A DNA stretch of 10,908 nt from NCBI GenBank assembly GCA_031394045.1, contig JANMWN010000071.1, positions 1 to 10,908 on the forward strand. Reading direction: 5' to 3'. Below, piece by piece: positions 6,725 to 10,908 of the stretch. The translations under genes were made by a program, and so were the position numbers. The DNA comes from JANYIP01 sp031394045 (lineage in GTDB: Bacteria > Actinomycetota > Actinomycetes > Prado026). Every line of letters begins with the position of its first letter. The first letter of the stretch is position 1. The notes beneath the pieces are model-generated. The model did not search any database. It was not told the origin of the DNA and worked only from the letters and a program-made list of their open reading frames with translations.

Positions 6725-7845
6725 CCAGGACTGCCGTTGTCGCCGGTGCCGGCATAGGTGGGTTGGCGGTCGCCACCGCGCTCGCTCAGCGAGGCTGGCA
6801 GGTACAGGTGCATGAGCGCGCGCCCGAACTGCGCATGTTCGGTGCCGGGATCTGGATGTGGGAGAACGGGCTGCTCTCGCTCCGCTGCCTCGGGGCCGAG
6901 GAGGAGACCGTGCGTCGGGCCCGGGCCATCAAGCGTTGGACTGTCCTTGACGACAAGGGCGACGAGGTCTTCACCCGCGAGTTCACCCCCGACGACCACA
7001 TGGTCCTTCCACTGCGCGCCGACCTCTACCAGGCGCTGGTCACGGCGGCCGACCGCGCCGGCGTTCAGGTGGTGACGAGCTCGACAGCTGTCGAGGCCGT
7101 CCCCTCCGGCGAACTGCTGCTCGAGAGCGGCGAACGCGTCCAGGCCGACCTCGTGGTCGCTGCGGACGGCGCCTTCTCCCGGATCCGCGAAGGACTCTTC
7201 CTCACCGACCGCATCGCCTACCTCCGTGAGGGCTACATCAGGCTCACCGTCCCGACCCGGCCGGCCGACGAGGACTCGGTCATCTACGAGTGCTGGAACG
7301 GGTCGAGGCGGCTGCTCTACTGCCCGTGCACAGAGGATGTCCACTATGTCGCGTTCAGCTGCGCCGTCGACGACCTCGCCGCGCGGGGTATCCCAGTCGA
7401 CCACGGCACCTGGATCGCGTCTTTCCCGCGTTTCGAGGATGTCGTGGGCCGGATCGGCGACCAGGGGCGCTGGGACCGAGGCATGACGGTTCGCTGCAGC
7501 TCGTGGTCGCAGGGCCGGGTCGTTGTGGTCGGCGACGCCGCGCACGCGATGGCGCCGAACCTCGGTCAGGGCGCCAATCTCACCTTGACCAACGCTGTCT
7601 CCTTGGCGGCCGCGGTAACCGGTGTGGCCGACATCCCGGCCGCCCTGATGGCTTGGGAACGACGGGAGCGGTCCCTGACCGACCATGTCCAGCGCTGGAG
7701 CCACGCCTACGGAACTGTGGTCAGCCGCTGGCCGCAACAGCTCGAGCAGTATCGCGCGCCCGTGCTGCAGGCTCTGACTTCCTTCCCTTGGGTCGACGCC
7801 CAGCTGAACAGAGCCGCCCGGCACCGGCCGGTCGGCGCCGCCTGA
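6721..7845 (+). CDS. Class A FAD-dependent aromatic monooxygenase
   Basis: The 374-residue protein has all three signatures of flavoprotein hydroxylases of the PHBH/salicylate/6-hydroxynicotinate type. These are the dinucleotide fold GAGIGG (9-14) ending in the ribose-binding E32, the DG motif with D149-G150 (ADLVVAADGAFSRIR), and the GD motif with G271-D272 (VVVVGDAAHAMAPNLGQGAN). Enzymes of this class use NAD(P)H and O2 to hydroxylate an activated ring, usually a phenol, aminophenol or hydroxypyridine. There is no extra C-terminal thioredoxin-like domain, which fits the short subclass. The acidic residues that often follow GQGAN are here T290 and N291. It starts with GTG after a structured leader and is followed 12 bp later by the RidA gene. 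It is likely the oxygenating step of the cluster; the ring substrate is unknown. Confidence 0.95.
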   Translation: MTRTAVVAGAGIGGLAVATALAQRGWQVQVHERAPELRMFGAGIWMWENGLLSLRCLGAEEETVRRARAIKRWTVLDDKGDEVFTREFTPDDHMVLPLRADLYQALVTAADRAGVQVVTSSTAVEAVPSGELLLESGERVQADLVVAADGAFSRIREGLFLTDRIAYLREGYIRLTVPTRPADEDSVIYECWNGSRRLLYCPCTEDVHYVAFSCAVDDLAARGIPVDHGTWIASFPRFEDVVGRIGDQGRWDRGMTVRCSSWSQGRVVVVGDAAHAMAPNLGQGANLTLTNAVSLAAAVTGVADIPAALMAWERRERSLTDHVQRWSHAYGTVVSRWPQQLEQYRAPVLQALTSFPWVDAQLNRAARHRPVGAA

Positions 7846-7857
7846 GGGGGGATCCGC

Positions 7858-8271
7858 ATGGCCAAGGCTGCCGATAGGACCGCTGTGAGCAACCCTGTGG
7901 GTGTTGCGGCCCCGCTGCGCCCGTACTACTCCAACGCCGTCAGCGTGTCCCCGGGACCACTGCTCTTCATCTCTGGCCAGGTCGCTTGGGACGAGGACGG
8001 CGCTGTAGTCGGCGTCGGTGATCCGGCGGCTCAGGCCCGCCAAGTGTTCGCGAACCTGGCAACGGTCCTGCAGGCACATGGAGCCGGGCTGCAGGACGTC
8101 GTCAAGGTGACGGTGTACGTGACCTCGCTGGACTGGTTCGACCAGCTGGCGGCCATCCGCCGGGAGCTATTCACAGTGAGCCCACCGGCCAGCGCCATCG
8201 TGCAGGTGGTGGCGCTCGTCCAGCCCGAGCTGCTCATCGAGGTCGAGGCCGTGGCCGCGATCCCGGGATGA
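7858..8271 (+). CDS. RidA/YjgF/YER057c/UK114-family protein
   Basis: The 137 residues cover the whole Rid domain: FISGQVAWDEDG (37-48), QARQVFANLATVLQAHGAGLQDVVKVTVYVTSL (59-91) and VQPELLIEVEAVAAI (121-135). Rid proteins form trimers and hydrolyse reactive imines or enamines; catabolic members include 2-aminomuconate deaminase. The arginine of the usual PAR motif, which holds the substrate carboxylate in RidA, is serine here (S112 in PPASAIVQV), so it is unlikely to be a housekeeping RidA. It more likely acts on a pathway intermediate or on an uncharged imine. A GA/G-rich ribosome binding site (7844-7852) overlaps the monooxygenase stop region, and its own TGA overlaps the next ATG, so it belongs tightly to the operon. 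Confidence 0.93.
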   Translation: MAKAADRTAVSNPVGVAAPLRPYYSNAVSVSPGPLLFISGQVAWDEDGAVVGVGDPAAQARQVFANLATVLQAHGAGLQDVVKVTVYVTSLDWFDQLAAIRRELFTVSPPASAIVQVVALVQPELLIEVEAVAAIPG

Positions 8272-8750
8272 GCAGCGGAAGCAGCGTCTGCTCGCTGTGT
8301 CCGGTGATCTGCGAGGCCGTCGGAACGAGGTCTGGCTCTCCTGTTGGCGAGCACCTCCTGGACATCGACGGCTGGCCGTTGCTCGTGCTTCACCAGTACG
8401 CGGTGCCGGGCTGGTACGTGCTCGCCGCCCCGCGACACGTCGAGTCTTTCGGCGAGCTGTCAGTGGCCGAGCTGCAGGCGTACGGCACGGCGTTGGGCCG
8501 ACTGGATCGCGCCTTGCGCGCCCAGATCGCGGTGGCCAAGACCTACCTCGTGGCATTCGGCGAACAGATCTTGCACCTCCACGTCCTGGTGTGCGCCGTC
8601 ACCGACGAGTTCCGCGCGTCGTCAGGACGCGGGGCCGACCTGGTCGCCAGGCGCGCGGATCTCATCGACGAGGAGCAGGCGCGGGCGGTGGCCGCCACAG
8701 TGGTCCGAGCGCTGCGCGCCGACCCCGGTAGTCAGCCAGCCACCAGGTAG
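8268..8750 (+). CDS. HIT-like (histidine triad) protein with a degenerate triad
   Basis: The 160-residue protein looks like a small histidine-triad-fold protein. An N-terminal CSLC (C8-C11) matches the CxxC often found in HIT proteins. A middle part, PGWYVLAAPRHVESFGELSVAEL (47-69), resembles their dimer core. GEQILHLHVLV (98-108) lines up with the H-x-H-x-H active strand. The first two histidines (H103, H105) are present, but the third is L107. HIT enzymes hydrolyse nucleoside phosphoramidates or Ap4A, or transfer nucleotides; the central histidine (H105) is the usual nucleophile. Loss of the third suggests altered or lost catalysis. The ATGA overlap with the RidA gene implies translational coupling. 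Its 3' end overlaps the opposite FAH-family gene by 19 bp. Family assignment is moderate. Confidence 0.68.
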   Translation: MSSGSSVCSLCPVICEAVGTRSGSPVGEHLLDIDGWPLLVLHQYAVPGWYVLAAPRHVESFGELSVAELQAYGTALGRLDRALRAQIAVAKTYLVAFGEQILHLHVLVCAVTDEFRASSGRGADLVARRADLIDEEQARAVAATVVRALRADPGSQPATR

Positions 8751-9523
8751 GTCGTGAGCTCACCGATGCCCTCGACCCATGCGGTGACCTCGTCCCCGGC
8801 CTTCAGCCAGCGCGGCTCGGGGGCTGCCATGGCGACACCAGGAGGTGTTCCCGTCGCGATCACGTCGCCCGGCTCCAGCGTCATCACCTGGCTGAGGTAG
8901 GCGACGATCTCGGCAACCCCGAAGACCATCTGCTTGGTGCTGGACCGTTGGCGGTGCTCGCCGTTGACCCGGCACCCGAGCGCCAGCGCCTGAGGGTCAG
9001 GCACCTCGTCCGTCGTGACGAGCACCGGTCCCATCGGCAGGAACCCGTCGATGGCCTTTCCGTACGTCCATTGTGGCCCGGAGAATTGTAGGTCGCGCGC
9101 GGACAGATCGTTCATCACCGTGTACCCCGCGACTGCCGTCAGGGTGTCGGCCGCGTCCAGTCGGCGCGCCGTCCGGCCGATGACCACGCCGAGCTCGACC
9201 TCGAAGTCGACCTGTGACGTGGCCGGCGGGATCGCAACCCTGGCATCCGGACCTACCACCGAGTTGGCCCACTTGGCGAAGACGACCGGCTGCGCGGGCA
9301 GCGGGAGGCCAGCCTCGGCGGCATGATCCGCGTAGTTCAGTCCGATGCAGATCACTTTGCCAGGGCGCGGCACCGGTGCGGTGAGCCGGAGGTCGGCCAG
9401 CGGAACGGGCAGGCCGGTTCGCTCCGGTGTTCCGGCCAGGTAGGCGACCAGGTCCTCACCCATCGGCACGACCATTGAGCCCTCGACCCGACCGAAGCCG
9501 CCGGCAAACGAGACCAGCCTCAT
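8732..9523 (-). CDS. Fumarylacetoacetate hydrolase (FAH)-family protein
   Basis: The 263 residues, counted from ATG 9523, hold the FAH fold. CIGLNYADH (59-67) contains the catalytic histidine, DFEVELGVVIG (106-116) supplies metal ligands E108 and E110, and MNDLSARD (137-144) supplies D139. GKAIDGFLPMG (155-165) and ATGTPPGV (223-230) complete the site. Such Mg/Mn enzymes cleave a C-C bond or decarboxylate an acylpyruvate, fumarylpyruvate or oxalocrotonate-type compound near the end of aromatic pathways. ATG 9523 is chosen because GGAAGGG (9530-9536, minus) stands 6 nt before it; an upstream GTG at 9538 overlaps that site. It faces the plus-strand operon and shares its last 19 bp with the HIT-like gene. 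Its upstream region carries several dyads. The acyl substrate cannot be told from sequence. Confidence 0.94.
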   Translation of the reverse strand: MRLVSFAGGFGRVEGSMVVPMGEDLVAYLAGTPERTGLPVPLADLRLTAPVPRPGKVICIGLNYADHAAEAGLPLPAQPVVFAKWANSVVGPDARVAIPPATSQVDFEVELGVVIGRTARRLDAADTLTAVAGYTVMNDLSARDLQFSGPQWTYGKAIDGFLPMGPVLVTTDEVPDPQALALGCRVNGEHRQRSSTKQMVFGVAEIVAYLSQVMTLEPGDVIATGTPPGVAMAAPEPRWLKAGDEVTAWVEGIGELTTYLVAG

Positions 9524-9529
9524 CACACG

Positions 9530-9536
9530 CCCTTCC
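9530..9536 (-). promoter_or_regulatory. Ribosome binding site that decides the FAH-family start
   Basis: GGAAGGG on the minus strand lies 6 nt upstream of ATG 9523. The alternative GTG at 9538 would place this site inside the coding region. Confidence 0.65.
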
Positions 9537-9561
9537 ACCCGCGTCGTGATGCCATCTGACC

Positions 9562-9633
9562 GGGTGAGCGTTACCCACGCCGGAATCGCGCAGATCTGCG
9601 AACCCCAATGTGGACCAATCCTGTGACCACAGG
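9562..9633. promoter_or_regulatory. Cluster of dyads upstream of the FAH-family gene
   Basis: Three inverted repeats lie between the FAH-family start and the tRNA terminator. They are an imperfect GGGT-7 nt-ACCC (9562-9576), a perfect 12-bp palindrome CGCAGATCTGCG (9589-9600) and CCTGTG-AC-CACAGG (9620-9633). They are candidate operators for the minus-strand FAH transcript. I see no convincing -35/-10 pair. Confidence 0.35.
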
Positions 9634-9652
9634 CCCGCTAGAGGACAATCGC

Positions 9653-9690
9653 AACGAAAGCCGGTGCCCCCGACCTGCAGAGACACCGGC
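9653..9690 (-). terminator. Rho-independent terminator downstream of the tRNA 3' end
   Basis: On the minus strand 9678-9690 pairs with 9660-9672: 13 pairs, three of them G-T, with a 5-nt loop CAGGT. The stem is followed by TTTCGTT (9653-9659). It begins 9 nt after the discriminator base of the tRNA-like 3' end, as expected for the native terminator of a tRNA gene. It would also insulate the FAH-family gene from transcription coming from the right. Confidence 0.55.
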
Positions 9691-9699
9691 CGCGGTGAG

Positions 9700-9720
9700 T
9701 CGGGGTGGCGGGATTCGAAC
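9700..9720 (-). other. 3' end of a tRNA gene, probably tRNA-Pro; likely attachment-site scar
   Basis: The minus strand reads GTTCGAATCC, then CGC, then CACCCCG and A. This is a T loop TTCGAAT (9713-9719), the 3' strand of a T stem (9708-9712), the 3' strand of an acceptor stem CACCCCG (9701-9707) and a discriminator A (9700). Actinobacterial tRNA-Pro genes begin with CGGGGTG, which would pair with this acceptor. The expected 5' strand of the T stem is absent (9720-9724 reads CGGAG and does not pair with CCCGC), and no cloverleaf is found to the right. Only the 3' end is present. Tyrosine integrases that target tRNA genes leave such duplicated 3' ends, so the inserted element would lie rightward of 9720. 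Confidence 0.5.
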
Positions 9721-9835
9721 TCCGGCTGAGCGTGTCCGGCAGGTGTCGTACTCGTCCGCGGGAATCCGTATCGTCGCAGGTCAGAGGCCCTTTGGGGTCC
9801 AGGGACGTCCGGCCACGACCGCCGGTGTCCGGGGT

Positions 9836-9871
9836 TTCTGTGACCAGTTCTGTGACCACTCCCGTGACCAC
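9836..9871. repeat. Three tandem 12-bp repeats
   Basis: TTCTGTGACCAG, TTCTGTGACCAC and TCCCGTGACCAC follow one another without spacing. The shared CTGTGACCAC also occurs at 9621-9630, on the other side of the tRNA-like 3' end. Short direct repeats near an attachment core are typical of integrase arm or excisionase sites, but chance or a repeated peptide is also possible. Confidence 0.5.
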
Positions 9872-9881
9872 CGCCCGTCCC

Positions 9882-10037
9882 TCACGGCTCCGACGGTGCT
9901 GCGTCGCGCCAACTCGGGGACGACCTTGGCCACGTGACTTGTCTCTCGGCCCGGTGCCGCCCGCCACCACGCCAGGACTGCTTGCGGGCGGCGGTCTGGT
10001 AGTCGAGCCAGTCCAGGATCAGGGGCCAATGGTCCAT
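9882..10037 (-). CDS. Small hypothetical ORF, 51 residues
   Basis: ATG 10037 opens a frame encoding MDHWPLILDWLDYQTAARKQ and then a basic, tryptophan-containing tail ending in DAAPSEP. The first half has the balanced look of a real protein helix (LILDWLDYQTAARK), unlike the arginine/proline-rich shadow frames nearby. There is no ribosome binding site and I recognise no family. It might be a remnant of a longer gene of the putative element. Confidence 0.2.
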   Translation of the reverse strand: MDHWPLILDWLDYQTAARKQSWRGGGRHRAERQVTWPRSSPSWRDAAPSEP

Positions 10038-10327
10038 GCGACAGGGATGACGGGTCGAGCGCCCTGAAACGGCACATCTAGTGCACAGTTCCGTAGTCCA
10101 GATCTCGACTCTCGATGCGTCTCGGCCGACGCGATGGGAGCCACGAGGTCAGCGGGTTGACCTTGGTACTGATCAGGCGCTCCGCTCCGTCGGAAACGTC
10201 GAACCGGCCACGGCTCCTGGAGGACGACTGTCCAGTCGTCGTCGGCGTTCACAGGCCCAAGTGTGCAGGGCGGATCCGCACCGAGCGGCACTTCGGCGCC
10301 GCCTCGTAGGGCCTGGAGATTTGTCAC
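10019..10327 (-). CDS. Hypothetical ORF overlapping the lipoprotein stop, 102 residues
   Basis: The ATG at 10327 overlaps the TGA of the lipoprotein gene as ATGA, the arrangement of coupled genes. The product (MTNLQALRGGAEVPLG..., with VNADDDWTVVLQEPWP near residue 27) has no signal peptide, membrane segment or motif I recognise. Third-position GC looks only moderate, there is no ribosome binding site beyond possible coupling, and it overlaps the other weak candidate at its 3' end. I consider it more likely spurious than real. Confidence 0.22.
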   Translation of the reverse strand: MTNLQALRGGAEVPLGADPPCTLGPVNADDDWTVVLQEPWPVRRFRRSGAPDQYQGQPADLVAPIASAETHRESRSGLRNCALDVPFQGARPVIPVAWTIGP

Positions 10328-10881
10328 TTGAGCCAGATGATGACGAGTCCGCCTGACGAGTCCGTGCCTTGGAGCCAGTGTTGCCCCGGGGCGAGGTAGT
10401 CACCGAACGGCCTCGCGTAGGTCGTGGCTTGCCCGGGTTGGAGTGTCCTCGAAGGCAGGCCCGCGAACTGCAAAGTGATCGTGAAGCCCGTCTGATGGAA
10501 GCCATCCGTGTTGTTCACAACGCGCAGGCGTTGCGTCTTGCCCACGATTGCGCAGCCCATCGACGGCATCACACCATCGGGATCGGCTGTGAACGTCACC
10601 ACCGGCGCTGGATCTTCGCTGCACCCCTTAGCGGGTGTTCCGGTGGATTCGGGTGTGGCGAGTCCGGCCCGGATCGAGGGCGGCACTGACACGATGGGTG
10701 CAGCAGATTCTGACACCGTCGGTCGAGCCACCGGCCCGACTGAGTGCCCGCTGGTCGTGGGTGTGGCCGACTTCGGTGACGCGGCCTGCAGATGGCTGCC
10801 CTGGCATCCCATGAGCAGCAGCACGGCTACACAGGTGGGCAGCACAAGCGCATGTGAGCGTCTCGGCACCTCAATAGGCAT
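10324..10881 (-). CDS. Putative secreted lipoprotein
   Basis: The 185-residue product has a lipoprotein signal: a basic start (PRRSH), the hydrophobic run ALVLPTCVAVLLL and a lipobox-like LMGC with C26 as the acylation site. Residues 27-86 are a Ser/Thr/Pro-rich flexible linker. Residues 87-185 look like a small beta-sandwich (QRLRVVNNTDGFHQ, TLQPGQATTYARPFGDYLAPGQHWL) with two cysteines, C87 and C110, that could form a disulfide. I recognise no catalytic motif; it may bind a ligand or be a structural envelope protein. The ATG at 10881 has GAGG only 1 nt away, so the GTG at residue 5 is a possible start. Local GC (about 62% over 10321-10560) is lower than in the catabolic genes (about 70% over 7021-7260). 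It lies on the presumed element side of the tRNA scar and has no visible link to the pathway. Confidence 0.62.
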   Translation of the reverse strand: MPIEVPRRSHALVLPTCVAVLLLMGCQGSHLQAASPKSATPTTSGHSVGPVARPTVSESAAPIVSVPPSIRAGLATPESTGTPAKGCSEDPAPVVTFTADPDGVMPSMGCAIVGKTQRLRVVNNTDGFHQTGFTITLQFAGLPSRTLQPGQATTYARPFGDYLAPGQHWLQGTDSSGGLVIIWLK

Positions 10882-10908
10882 GCCTCATCATGACGGCCCC
10901 AGGGGATG

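Larger units (their letters stand above)
9721..10323. other. About 600 bp without a convincing gene
   Basis: Several short open frames exist here on both strands, but none has a recognisable domain, a good ribosome binding site or strong codon bias. The contents I can support are the 12-bp tandem repeats at 9836-9871 and two weak minus-strand candidates, listed separately. A minus-strand frame ending at 9781 contains WSREWSQNWSQ, a product of those repeats. The stretch may be the non-coding end of an integrated element or decayed coding DNA. Confidence 0.4.

Noticed and set aside
6211..8079. 622-codon open frame on the minus strand
   Set aside because: It lies antisense to the alpha/beta hydrolase, monooxygenase and Rid genes, which have clear motifs. 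Its product shows no domain, so it is a high-GC shadow frame.
9524..9538. GTG 9538 as start of the FAH-family gene
   Set aside because: It would place the good ribosome binding site (9530-9536) inside the gene and add five residues of no family relevance; ATG 9523 fits better.
9781..10077. Minus-strand frame containing WSREWSQNWSQ as a possible integrase tail
   Set aside because: The repeated residues simply reflect the 12-bp DNA repeats, and no integrase catalytic motif (R-H-R-Y) is visible, so I did not call a pseudogene.
1..10908. CRISPR array, rRNA, transposase or insertion sequence
   Set aside because: No regularly spaced repeats with unique spacers, no rRNA sequence and no transposase motifs were seen on either strand.

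Overview
The window is high-GC DNA (hand counts: about 70% over 7021-7260, about 62% over 10321-10560) with GTG starts and a regulator combining a STAND ATPase with a BTAD domain. This points to an actinobacterium; I cannot name a genus from the sequence.

Layout. Three minus-strand genes fill the left half. They run in the order regulator (2570-5719), metal-dependent amidohydrolase (1037-2464) and APC-type permease (1-987), whose C-terminus is cut off by the window edge. A 92-bp divergent promoter region (5720-5811) separates them from a compact plus-strand operon: alpha/beta hydrolase (5812-6633), class A FAD monooxygenase (6721-7845), RidA-family protein (7858-8271) and a degenerate HIT-like protein (8268-8750, start overlapping the RidA stop). 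A fumarylacetoacetate-hydrolase-family gene (8732-9523) converges on the operon and overlaps its last gene by 19 bp.

The set of permease, amidohydrolase, flavin hydroxylase, alpha/beta hydrolase, Rid deaminase-like protein and FAH-type C-C hydrolase reads as a catabolic cluster for a small, probably nitrogen-containing, ring or amide compound. The large ATPase/BTAD protein is its likely local activator. No ring-cleavage dioxygenase lies in the window, so the substrate is inference only.

The right end (about 9600-10908) differs. It holds what looks like the 3' end of a tRNA-Pro gene with its own terminator but no 5' half, which suggests the attachment-site scar of an integrated element extending rightward. 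It also has short tandem repeats, about 600 bp with no convincing gene, and a small secreted lipoprotein of slightly lower GC.

The most unusual point is the 87-bp gap before the monooxygenase (6634-6720). It contains a 12-codon leader ORF with its own ribosome binding site, whose stop overlaps the monooxygenase GTG start. It also contains two mutually exclusive hairpins, one of which would bury the monooxygenase ribosome binding site.
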